From contig JAMWBX010000024.1 of NCBI GenBank assembly GCA_023818725.1, positions 1 to 9,281 on the forward strand: a stretch of 9,281 nucleotides of DNA, written 5' to 3'. The stretch comes from Candidatus Omnitrophota bacterium. GTDB lineage: Bacteria > Ratteibacteria > UBA8468 > B48-G9 > DTJG01. This document shows, one piece after another, positions 1-6,465 of the stretch; position 1 is the first letter of the stretch; each line of letters begins with the position of its first letter. Under the pieces are notes generated by a model that saw nothing but the letters and a program-made list of their open reading frames with translations, had not been told where the DNA came from and made no database searches. Both the position numbers and the translations under genes were made by a program.

Positions 1-613
1 TGCAGGAGCAGCGCATACAACCGCTGATGTGATACGGTCAGCTGCTCTGACAGTTGGTTATCAAAAGGGTCTGTCAAGTTCATCAAGCTTTTTTATAATG
101 GAGATGCCTGATGGAAGAATTTATTTTTATGCTGATTGCGCGGTGAACATTTCACCAGGTAGCGAAACTCTTGCAGATATTGCAATTGCAACTGCTTCTA
201 ATTATAGAAAACTGATGGGAAATGAACCACTTGTTGCATTTCTGTCTTTTTCCTCAAAAGGTAGCGCTTCTCACCCTGATGTTGATAAGGTTTCAAAAGC
301 AGTTGAAATCGCAAGAGAGAAAGACCCTCAAACATTTTATGATGGCGAATTTCAGGCTGACACAGCGCTTTCAGAAGCAGTGGCGAGAAAAAAATTGAAA
401 GAGCCCGGCAATGTGGCTGGAAGGGCGAATGTTCTGATATTTCCAGACCTTGATGCCGGCAATATTGCTTATAAAATAACTCAATATCTGGCTGGTGCAA
501 GGGCCTATGGACCTGTTCTTCAAGGTTTTGCAAAGCCTGTAAGTGACCTTTCAAGGGGCGCAAAGCCAGAAGATATTGTTGCTGTTGCCGCAATTACCTG
601 TTTACTTTCCTGA
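1..613 (+). CDS. pta: phosphate acetyltransferase (phosphotransacetylase), 5'-truncated by the window edge
   Basis: This cytoplasmic enzyme makes acetyl phosphate and CoA from acetyl-CoA and phosphate, feeding acetate kinase. The reading frame is open from base 2 with no start needed: GAAHTTADVIRSA at the left edge is an internal Pta motif, so the GTG at 29 is not a start. About 203 C-terminal residues are visible of the roughly 330 usual for the short form. Family motifs follow in order: FADCAVNISP-like YADCAVNISP, FLSFSSKGSA, DGEFQADTALSEAV, GRANVLIFPDLDAGNIAYK, LAGARAYGPVLQGFAKPV and DLSRG. The Ser-Arg pair of DLSRG (codons at 551-556) matches the pair described as important in the Methanosarcina enzyme. 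The usual Cys after SRG is Ala here. The next gene begins 12 nt downstream, so this is likely an operon member. A phosphate butyryltransferase is less likely, because the C-terminal motifs are those of true Pta. Confidence 0.95.
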   Translation, partial: AGAAHTTADVIRSAALTVGYQKGLSSSSSFFIMEMPDGRIYFYADCAVNISPGSETLADIAIATASNYRKLMGNEPLVAFLSFSSKGSASHPDVDKVSKAVEIAREKDPQTFYDGEFQADTALSEAVARKKLKEPGNVAGRANVLIFPDLDAGNIAYKITQYLAGARAYGPVLQGFAKPVSDLSRGAKPEDIVAVAAITCLLS

Positions 614-625
614 CGAAGGGAGATT

Positions 626-1873
626 ATGAAACTGATAATATTTGAAAGTGACTGGTGGATAAACCTAACTCCATTGAGCTATACAAGGCCTGTCTTTGAA
701 TTAAGATGCGGTATGTACACATTGCTTGAAAGAATTGTTGAAAAGGCGAAAACCAGAGATATTACGCTTTTTGTAAGAGATTATCTTTTTGAATATGCGA
801 AGAAAAATTATCAGTATGCCATCAATACTTTTTCGCATGCGGACGAAGATGTGCTGATTGTTGACGGAAGATTTCTCGTGGAATCGGATTTTGCAAAGGA
901 TAGAGAAGCAGTTTATCTCTGCGGAGACGAAATCGTTTATGCCTTTGTGAAAAAGCAAAACGCTGTAAAAATTGAAGGCAAGAACCTTGCAGAAATAATC
1001 GATTTTATGAAAGGTTTACCTCATATTCAGATTGATGCGAAGATGATGAAGTTTCCGTGGAATCTTGTTCATTATAACGGAGAGATGATTAAGAAAGATT
1101 TTTCACATTGTGGAAAGAAAGGCATTGAGGGGATTTTTTCTCCACAGGCAACAGTGAAGGGTCCTGATGACATATACATTGCTGAAGGCGCTGAAGTCCA
1201 TCCGTTTGTCGTCCTGGATACAAGTTCAGGTCCTATTTATATCGATAAGGATGTAAAGATTTTTCCGTTCAGCAGGATTGAAGGTCCGTGTTACATAGGC
1301 AGTGAGACCCATATAATGACAGGGGCAAGTATCAGGGAAGGTAATACTATCGGACCTGTTTGCAGAGTTGGAGGAGAAATTGAAGAAAGTATTATTCAGG
1401 GGTATTCAAACAAATACCATGATGGTTTCATCGGACATGCCTATATTGGAGAATTTGTTAACCTGGGGGCTTTAACAACCAACAGCGATTTGAAGAATGA
1501 CTATTCTTCTGTTTCTGTTTATGTCAATGGTAAGATTGTTGATACAGAAGATTTGAAGGTGGGTTCATTCATAGGCGATCATACCAAGACAAGCATTGGA
1601 ACCCTTTTTAATACCGGAACTTCTGTTGGGGTAATGTGCAATATCACTGCTGGTGGAATTCTTCCCAAATTTTTTCCTTCTTTTACCTGGTATGTGAACA
1701 ACAAGTTTATGAAAGGCTTTGGCCTTGAAATGATGTTGAAAACAGCAAAAGCAGCGATGGAAAGGAGAAAAAGAGTTCTTTCAAAAGAAGAAGAGGATGT
1801 TATAAGAAAAGTTTATGAATTAACAGCGGATTTAAGAAAGGCTTATATCAAAAAGACTTCCAGTATTAAATAA
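626..1873 (+). CDS. GlmU-like sugar-1-phosphate nucleotidyltransferase / left-handed beta-helix acyltransferase (alternate bacterial GlmU type)
   Basis: The 415-residue protein resembles the 'alternate GlmU' / putative sugar nucleotidyltransferase family known from Bacteroidetes and relatives. That family is thought to carry out the acetyl- and uridylyl-transfer steps toward UDP-GlcNAc; the substrate here is not shown. The N-terminal part (about 1-150) has the family signature NLTPLSYTRPVFELRCG (13-29) instead of the LxxGxGTRM loop of classical GlmU, then PWNLV (144-148). Residues about 170-350 form a left-handed beta-helix of imperfect hexapeptide repeats, with GPCYIGSETHI, IGPVCRVGGEIEESIIQGYSN (242-262, the most conserved block), HDGFIGHAYIGEFVNLGA, IGDHTKTSIGTLFNTGT and PKFFPSFTW. 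The tail (about 360-415) is charged and probably helical. The start is set by GAAGGGAG at 615-622, 3 nt before ATG. It lies 12 nt after pta and 13 nt before acp. Confidence is high for the family, moderate for GlmU-type activity. Confidence 0.85.
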   Translation: MKLIIFESDWWINLTPLSYTRPVFELRCGMYTLLERIVEKAKTRDITLFVRDYLFEYAKKNYQYAINTFSHADEDVLIVDGRFLVESDFAKDREAVYLCGDEIVYAFVKKQNAVKIEGKNLAEIIDFMKGLPHIQIDAKMMKFPWNLVHYNGEMIKKDFSHCGKKGIEGIFSPQATVKGPDDIYIAEGAEVHPFVVLDTSSGPIYIDKDVKIFPFSRIEGPCYIGSETHIMTGASIREGNTIGPVCRVGGEIEESIIQGYSNKYHDGFIGHAYIGEFVNLGALTTNSDLKNDYSSVSVYVNGKIVDTEDLKVGSFIGDHTKTSIGTLFNTGTSVGVMCNITAGGILPKFFPSFTWYVNNKFMKGFGLEMMLKTAKAAMERRKRVLSKEEEDVIRKVYELTADLRKAYIKKTSSIK

Positions 1874-1886
1874 AAAGGGAGAAAAA

Positions 1887-2132
1887 ATGGACAGAACTGA
1901 AATAGAAAAAAAAGTTAAGCAGGTTACAGCAAAAGTGCTGGGCGTAGATGAAAATTCAATTACCTCTGAAAGCAGATTTGTTGAGGATTTAGGCGCTGAA
2001 AGCGTTCAGAGTCTTGAGCTTGTTGCAGCTTTTGAAGAAGCTTTTGACATAGAAATGGAAGAAGATGCTGCACTGCAGGTGAAAACTGTTGGCAAAGCGG
2101 TTGAATTCATCAGCAAATACCTGAATAAATGA
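1887..2132 (+). CDS. acyl carrier protein (operon-specific paralog with GAESVQ site)
   Basis: This 81-residue acidic protein has the length and four-helix pattern of an acyl carrier protein. It carries acyl groups on a 4'-phosphopantetheine arm in the cytoplasm. The attachment site is Ser39 in DLGAESVQSLEL (34-45). The family norm is DLGADSLD, so Asp before Ser is replaced by Glu and Leu after it by Val. Helix II continues as VAAFEEAFDIEMEEDAA, typical of ACPs. An AAGGGAG ribosome-binding site at 1875-1881, 5 nt before ATG, supports the start. The stop overlaps the ackA start as ATGA. There is no fab gene nearby, so it is probably not the housekeeping fatty-acid ACP. The acp call itself is secure; the acyl group and the partner enzyme are unknown. 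Serving the beta-helix acyltransferase just upstream is one inference. Confidence 0.92.
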   Translation: MDRTEIEKKVKQVTAKVLGVDENSITSESRFVEDLGAESVQSLELVAAFEEAFDIEMEEDAALQVKTVGKAVEFISKYLNK

Positions 2133-3337
2133 ATATCCTGGTTATTAATTGTGGGAGTTCCTCGATAAAATTCAAACTTTTCAGTATGCCTGAAAATACC
2201 CTTGTTGCAAGCGGCCTCATTGAGAAAATCGGCGGCACCGATGCCACTATTAACTACTCAAAAGGGACCAGCATCTTTCGTGAAACACGAAAGGTTTCTG
2301 ACCACAGACAGGGACTTGAAATCATCGCAAAACTTTTAACAGACCCTGAGCGCGGGGTGGTGAAAAATCTGAGCGAAATTAAAGGAATAGGCCACAGGGT
2401 TGTTCATGGCGGAGAAGAATTCACAGGAAGCATGCTTATAGATGAGAAAGTAAAGAACAAGATAAAAGAGTTTATACCGCTTGCCCCTCTTCACAATCCT
2501 CCTAATATGGAAGGAATAATTGCCTCCGAAAAATATTTTCCTGAAAGTGTACAGGTTGCCTGCTTTGATACCGCATTTCATACAACAATATCACCTGTGG
2601 CATATCTTTACGCGATTCCTTATAGATTTTATCAGGAATATCGAATAAGAAGATACGGATTTCATGGAACATCCCATAGATATGTGGCAAGAAGGTTTGC
2701 GCAATTGATGGGGAGACATAAATACGATGTAAATCTTATAACCTGCCACCTTGGAAATGGATGCAGTATTACAGCAGTAAAAAATGGTAGATCTATTGAT
2801 ACGAGCATGGGATTTACTCCTCTTGAGGGTCTTGTGATGGGAACAAGAAGCGGAGATATAGACCCTGGAATTATCCTGTATTTTGTTGAAAATCTTGGCA
2901 TCAAGCCATCAGAAGTAAACAAAATTCTGAACAAAGAAAGCGGTCTTGCAGGAATATCCGGGGTCTCCAATGATTTTAGAAGTATTGTTGAGAGCGCTTC
3001 AAAAGGAAATAAAATGGCAGAGCTTGCCATTGAAATCTTTTGCTACAGGGTGAAGAAATACATAGGCGCGTATCTTGCTGTTCTTTCCAGAACAGATGGA
3101 ATAGTTTTCACTGCTGGCATTGGTGAGAATCAGCCGGTTGTTAGAGAAAAATCTCTCCAGGGTCTTGAGGAACTTGGCATAATAATTGACAGAGAAAAAA
3201 ACAAAAATTGCACAGCTACTGAACAGGAAATAAGTAGCCCTGAATCAAAGATAAAGGTATTTGTCATACCAACAAACGAAGAGCTGGCAATCGCTTCTGA
3301 TACATATGAATTTGCAAAAAAACAAGGAAGAATTTGA
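2129..3337 (+). CDS. ackA: acetate kinase
   Basis: Acetate kinase transfers phosphate between acetyl phosphate and ADP, giving acetate and ATP in fermentation, or runs in reverse for acetate activation. At 402 residues it is of normal length and appears intact. The order of motifs is INCGSSSIKF (6-15, Asn7), GHRVVHGGEEFTGS (88-101, Arg90), LAPLHNP, CFDTAFH (Asp147), RYGFHGTSHRYV (His179), CHLGNGCS (phosphate loop), GFTPLEGLVMGTRSGDIDPG (Arg240), FTAGIGEN (nucleotide site) and IPTNEELAIASDT (Glu384). These match the catalytic Asn, Arg, Asp, His, Arg and Glu known in the Methanosarcina enzyme. The start is ATG at 2129, overlapping the acp stop by ATGA, which suggests translational coupling. Its partner pta is two genes upstream rather than adjacent as in most pta-ackA loci. 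Confidence 0.97.
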   Translation: MNILVINCGSSSIKFKLFSMPENTLVASGLIEKIGGTDATINYSKGTSIFRETRKVSDHRQGLEIIAKLLTDPERGVVKNLSEIKGIGHRVVHGGEEFTGSMLIDEKVKNKIKEFIPLAPLHNPPNMEGIIASEKYFPESVQVACFDTAFHTTISPVAYLYAIPYRFYQEYRIRRYGFHGTSHRYVARRFAQLMGRHKYDVNLITCHLGNGCSITAVKNGRSIDTSMGFTPLEGLVMGTRSGDIDPGIILYFVENLGIKPSEVNKILNKESGLAGISGVSNDFRSIVESASKGNKMAELAIEIFCYRVKKYIGAYLAVLSRTDGIVFTAGIGENQPVVREKSLQGLEELGIIIDREKNKNCTATEQEISSPESKIKVFVIPTNEELAIASDTYEFAKKQGRI

Positions 3338-4583
3338 AGATATAGGAAAAAAAGATATAGAAATTCTTAAAGAGCTTGCCTGCCGAATTTCTGAAATTGC
3401 CAGTCTTCCTGAGCATTCCATAATAATTTCTGAATGGAAAAGAAATAATGACCTGATTCCGGGAAGACCAGTGGTATGGATTAATGAGGTTCCCTGGCAT
3501 GAGATTGAACAATGTCGCGATATTGAATTTCATTGTGAAAATAGTTTCGCAAGAAGAGTTGAAGCAGATCTGAAAATAACCCTGTATATGTGGGAAAACG
3601 CAAGGGCTGATATGGTTGTGGAGCCTGTTTACAGACTTGGCGTCGTTATTAATGATACAGGTTACGGAATCTCTCCTTGCGCTGATTTTGCTTCCACTGG
3701 CACCGGCATTGTTTCAAGGCATTTTATACCGCAGATAAAGGATTTTGAAGATATCAAAAAGATAAAATTTCCTGAAATCACAGTTGACCGGGAGTCAACT
3801 GAGAAAAGAAGAAAGATACTGCAGGAAATTTTTGGAAATTATCTGAATGTTGAAATATATGGCGTTGGAATGATCTGGTTTGCGCCCTGGGACTGGCTTG
3901 TGATGGTTGTTGGAGTCGAAGAAACCCTTATGGCGCTTGCGACAAGGCCAGAATTTGTCCGTTCTCTCATTGCTAGATTTACCGCGGCTTCCCTTTCCAG
4001 ATTGGAACAATTAGAAAAGATGACCCTTCTTTCACCAAACAATGGAAATTTTAGAATTGGTTCTGGTGGACTTGGCTACACATCTGATTTACCACAGATG
4101 GAATTTTCTACACTCGGGTTGTCTCCACGAAAGCAGTGGGGATTTGCAACAAGCCAGATTTTTTCAGAAGTTTCCCCTGCTATGCATAAGGAATTTGCCC
4201 TTAATTACGAGAAAAGATGGCTTGAAAAATTTGGGCTTACTTATTACGGTTGTTGTGAGCCACTCCATAACAAAATTCACATTCTTCAAGAAATTAAGAA
4301 CCTGCGAAAGATTTCAATCAGTCCTCGCGCTGATGTTAAGGTTGCTGCTGAAAAAATTAAAAACAGATATGTTATTTCATACAAGCCAAATCCAGCAATT
4401 TTTGCAGGTGAAACCTGGAATAGGGATTTTGTGAAAAAAGAGCTGAAAGAAAAACTTGAGATAATGAAAGAGAATGGCTGTATTGTTGAAGTTATAATGA
4501 AGGACATCAGTACAATCAGACACCAACCATCAAGATTAAAGGAGTGGTCTCAGATAGTGATGGAGGTTGTATCAGAACTTTGA
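3306..4583 (+). CDS. uroporphyrinogen decarboxylase (URO-D) superfamily protein, possible corrinoid-type methyltransferase relative
   Basis: The 425-residue protein resembles the large group of URO-D-like proteins found in anaerobes, distinct from heme-pathway HemE. Some members of the superfamily (MtaA/MtbA) are zinc-dependent methylcobamide:CoM methyltransferases. Seen in the sequence: a fold-typical IYGVGMIWFAPWDWL segment (184-198), a Gly-rich IGSGGLGYTSDLP (251-263), and YYGCCEPLH (313-321). Cys316, Cys317, Glu318 and His321 there are plausible metal ligands. A second metal-site signature like that of MtaA is not obvious. The C-terminal third reads as a beta-alpha barrel end (ISISPRADV, YVISYKPNPA). 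The ATG at 3306 is preferred because the frame continues upstream only inside ackA. It overlaps the ackA end by 32 nt and has no clear ribosome-binding site, so a TTG at 3312 is also possible. The substrate is unknown. Confidence 0.75.
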   Translation: MNLQKNKEEFEDIGKKDIEILKELACRISEIASLPEHSIIISEWKRNNDLIPGRPVVWINEVPWHEIEQCRDIEFHCENSFARRVEADLKITLYMWENARADMVVEPVYRLGVVINDTGYGISPCADFASTGTGIVSRHFIPQIKDFEDIKKIKFPEITVDRESTEKRRKILQEIFGNYLNVEIYGVGMIWFAPWDWLVMVVGVEETLMALATRPEFVRSLIARFTAASLSRLEQLEKMTLLSPNNGNFRIGSGGLGYTSDLPQMEFSTLGLSPRKQWGFATSQIFSEVSPAMHKEFALNYEKRWLEKFGLTYYGCCEPLHNKIHILQEIKNLRKISISPRADVKVAAEKIKNRYVISYKPNPAIFAGETWNRDFVKKELKEKLEIMKENGCIVEVIMKDISTIRHQPSRLKEWSQIVMEVVSEL

Positions 4584-4589
4584 ATTATT

Positions 4590-5591
4590 TCAGTATTTGC
4601 CCCTGATGCAGGGCTCAATTTCATCCTTATAAAGTTTTCTCAGTTTCTCATGCGCATCCTGTGATAGACCTGGTAATGAGGAAGCCATTGCATTATCCAC
4701 TGCCTGACTTATTTTTGTTGCACCTGGAATTACTGTTGAAATTTCATCGTGGTCAAGAATCCATCTTAAGGCGAGTTGAGCCATTGTTATCTTGCCTGAA
4801 GGATTTAAAATTTCCTTTATTTTTTCAGCCAGTTCTACGCCTTTATCAAAAGGAATACCAGCAAATGTTTCACCAACATTAAAAGCAGCTCCGTCAGCAT
4901 TATAATTTCTGTGATCTTTTTCAGAAAATTTATGTCCTTTCTTGAATTTCCCAGTAAGCAATCCACTAGCAAGAGGGACTCGTGCGAGAATACCCACATT
5001 TTTCTGTTTTGCTACGGGTAGTAATTCTTCTGCCACTTTCTGTCTGAATATATTAAAAATTACCTGAAGGGTTTCACAACCAGGGTGTTCAATGCAGATT
5101 AGCCCTTCTTCGATTGATTCAATGCTGCATCCCCAGTGCTGAATTAGACCTTTTTTCTTGAATCTCTCAAGAAGTTCAAATGCCTCTCCGCTTTTCAGCA
5201 TCTCTGTGGGAATACAATGCCACTGTTGAAGGAAAATTGAATCAATTCCAAGATTTCTGAGTGAATCTTCAATGTCCCTTTTTACCATTTCAATTGTATA
5301 TTTTGCAGGCCAGCCATTATTTTCAATCCACTGGCGCCTTCCAAGCTTTGTAGCGACATAGACAGTTTCTTTTGTCTCTTTCAAAAATTTACCTATGAGT
5401 TTTTCACTTCTTCCCATTCCATATACATCAGCAGTATCAATGAAATTTACACCCATCTCAACTGACTTATGGAGTATAGAAAGAGCTTCTTTTTCTGAAA
5501 TATCTCCCCAATCGTTTCCGCCAAGCTGCCATGTTCCAAGGCCTATTTCAGAAACCTTTATTCCTGTTTTACCCAACGCCCTATATCTCAT
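4590..5591 (-). CDS. aldo/keto reductase
   Basis: The 333-residue soluble protein belongs to the aldo/keto reductase family: NAD(P)H-dependent oxidoreductases with a TIM-barrel fold. The N-terminus MRYRALGKTGIKVSEIGLGT is the standard opening. The catalytic tetrad is visible: Asp52 and Tyr57 in FIDTADVYGMGRSE, Lys82 in VATKLG, and His125 in QQWHCIP. The cofactor end shows LALRWILDHDEISTVIPGAT and SQAVDNAMAS. The start was chosen at 5591 because it gives this N-terminus and is preceded by a GGAGGG ribosome-binding site. An upstream ATG-like extension to 5657 would run into the divergent pseudopilin start and adds non-family residues. Its 3' end faces the URO-D gene with only 6 nt between the stops. 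The substrate cannot be assigned from sequence. Confidence 0.93.
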   Translation of the reverse strand: MRYRALGKTGIKVSEIGLGTWQLGGNDWGDISEKEALSILHKSVEMGVNFIDTADVYGMGRSEKLIGKFLKETKETVYVATKLGRRQWIENNGWPAKYTIEMVKRDIEDSLRNLGIDSIFLQQWHCIPTEMLKSGEAFELLERFKKKGLIQHWGCSIESIEEGLICIEHPGCETLQVIFNIFRQKVAEELLPVAKQKNVGILARVPLASGLLTGKFKKGHKFSEKDHRNYNADGAAFNVGETFAGIPFDKGVELAEKIKEILNPSGKITMAQLALRWILDHDEISTVIPGATKISQAVDNAMASSLPGLSQDAHEKLRKLYKDEIEPCIRGKY

Positions 5592-5595
5592 TTTG

Positions 5596-5601
5596 CCCTC
5601 C
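5596..5601 (-). promoter_or_regulatory. ribosome-binding site of the aldo/keto reductase gene
   Basis: On the minus strand GGAGGG stands 4 nt upstream of the ATG at 5591. It is a strong Shine-Dalgarno match and decides the start of this gene, ruling out the longer frame beginning at 5657. Confidence 0.8.
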
Positions 5602-5606
5602 ATCCC

Positions 5607-5635
5607 TTGACAGTTTTGAACAATCATATTATAAC
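5607..5635 (+). promoter_or_regulatory. predicted sigma70-type promoter for the pseudopilin-like gene
   Basis: TTGACA (5607-5612) and TATAAC (5630-5635) are separated by exactly 17 bp, a full -35 consensus and a 5/6 -10. A start of transcription about 7 nt beyond the -10 box falls near 5642, roughly 3 nt before the ATG at 5645. The message would be almost leaderless, and no Shine-Dalgarno sequence is seen upstream of that ATG. It overlaps the opposite-strand promoter. Prediction only. Confidence 0.6.
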
Positions 5636-5657
5636 AGATACTGGATGAGGAGCCCAA
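5628..5657 (-). promoter_or_regulatory. predicted promoter for the aldo/keto reductase gene
   Basis: On the minus strand a perfect TATAAT lies at 5633-5628, with TTGGGC at 5657-5652 after an 18-bp spacer. The -10 box is full consensus, but the -35 box matches only its first three bases. Transcription would begin near 5621, leaving a leader of about 30 nt that contains the GGAGGG site. Its -10 box shares bases with the plus-strand -10 box, so the two promoters would compete for polymerase. Prediction only. Confidence 0.5.
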
Positions 5658-6382
5658 TAAACAAAACAGAAAAAGGGTTCACCCTTGTAGAACTGCTGAT
5701 AGTTGTTGCAATCATGACAATTTTAGCCTCGATGCTTCTACCTGTTATAATCAGAGCCAAAGAAAGGGCAAGAGAAGTGTCCTGTATGAACAATCTCAAA
5801 CAGATGGGAATTATTTTTCTCCTTTACGCAGAAGATAATGATGACTGGCTTCCTCCAGGAGCCTGGGGAGAAGCATTCAGAATTCGTGGAGGAGTCAGCA
5901 GGGTTTTACATGACAGATATAAGGTGAAGAAACAACTTGTCACCTGCGCTTCAGGTGAGATGTACAGACGGTTTTATGGAAATCCGGGCTGGACATGGCC
6001 TGCCACCGACGCTATGATGAGCTATCACTATGTTGGCGGAGATGGCGGAGTGCCACCGAATCAGTCTTCTTACTGGTATGGATGGCATAGAACATATTTT
6101 AACATAAACACCCCACGCAGGCCAACCCCGCGAACAAGAATCAATGCGAAATGGGCAGATAGAACGCCTTTGATGTGGGATATTTCTTATGATGCAGCAG
6201 ATGTGGCAAGTCATTACTGGTATAAGACGCCTGTGAGCAATCATCCAAACAAAGATGGAACCGCAGCGTTTCAAAATGTTCTTTTTCTTGATGGTCATGT
6301 CGAAAGACAAATTCTCAGCCGCGGGGTAGGAAAGTACAGATGGGGCCATGATTATTACGACTGGTTCTATCTGAACGACTGA
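5645..6382 (+). CDS. type II secretion / type IV pilin-like pseudopilin with C-terminal H-Xn-DG element
   Basis: This 245-residue protein has a class III signal: a short basic leader [11 protein letters not shown], then [25 protein letters not shown]. The expected prepilin peptidase cut is Gly11/Phe12, with Glu16 as the conserved position +5. The hydrophobic helix (12-36) would anchor the protein in the inner membrane and pack in a pilus or pseudopilus. [24 protein letters not shown] after it is the typical start of the globular domain in the large families of PVC-type bacteria. Near the C-terminus NHPNKDG...LFLDGHVE (199-220) matches the prepilin-associated H-X9-DG element, but with 15 residues between His200 and Asp216. 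The middle is rich in Trp, Tyr and Gly. The start at 5645 gives the short leader; upstream in-frame codons lie inside the divergent promoter region. It is a single gene without neighbouring secretion machinery; its partner is unknown. Confidence 0.9.
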   Translation: MRSPINKTEKGFTLVELLIVVAIMTILASMLLPVIIRAKERAREVSCMNNLKQMGIIFLLYAEDNDDWLPPGAWGEAFRIRGGVSRVLHDRYKVKKQLVTCASGEMYRRFYGNPGWTWPATDAMMSYHYVGGDGGVPPNQSSYWYGWHRTYFNINTPRRPTPRTRINAKWADRTPLMWDISYDAADVASHYWYKTPVSNHPNKDGTAAFQNVLFLDGHVERQILSRGVGKYRWGHDYYDWFYLND

Positions 6383-6411
6383 GTTTTAAGAAAGTTTTAC
6401 TCTTCTCGTTT

Positions 6412-6440
6412 TTGACCGTCCCACATAAAAACAATATAAT
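6412..6440 (+). promoter_or_regulatory. predicted sigma70-type promoter for glnS
   Basis: TTGACC (6412-6417) and a perfect TATAAT (6435-6440) stand 17 bp apart in the 83-bp gap after the pseudopilin gene. Transcription would begin near 6447, giving a leader of about 19 nt before the ATG at 6466. No clear Shine-Dalgarno sequence is seen in that leader. It implies that glnS is transcribed independently of the gene upstream. Confidence 0.7.
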
Positions 6441-6465
6441 AAATGTTGCGTTCCTGAAAAATTCC

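Noticed and set aside
3261..3305. Longer start of the URO-D gene inside ackA
   Set aside because: It would extend the overlap with ackA to 77 nt; those bases are fully explained by the conserved acetate kinase C-terminus.
4599..4614. Small hairpin CCCTG-ATG-CAGGG at the end of the aldo/keto reductase gene as a bidirectional terminator
   Set aside because: The stem is only 5 bp and neither strand shows a T-run after it; the bases also encode the reductase C-terminus.
5531..5644. Longer start of the pseudopilin gene
   Set aside because: It would overlap the reductase gene on the other strand, span its promoter, and give a leader too long for a class III signal peptide.
6412..6465. N-terminal extension of glutaminyl-tRNA synthetase from a TTG at 6412
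   Set aside because: The TTG is part of the predicted -35 box, the added residues do not match the family, and the ATG at 6466 gives the normal N-terminus.
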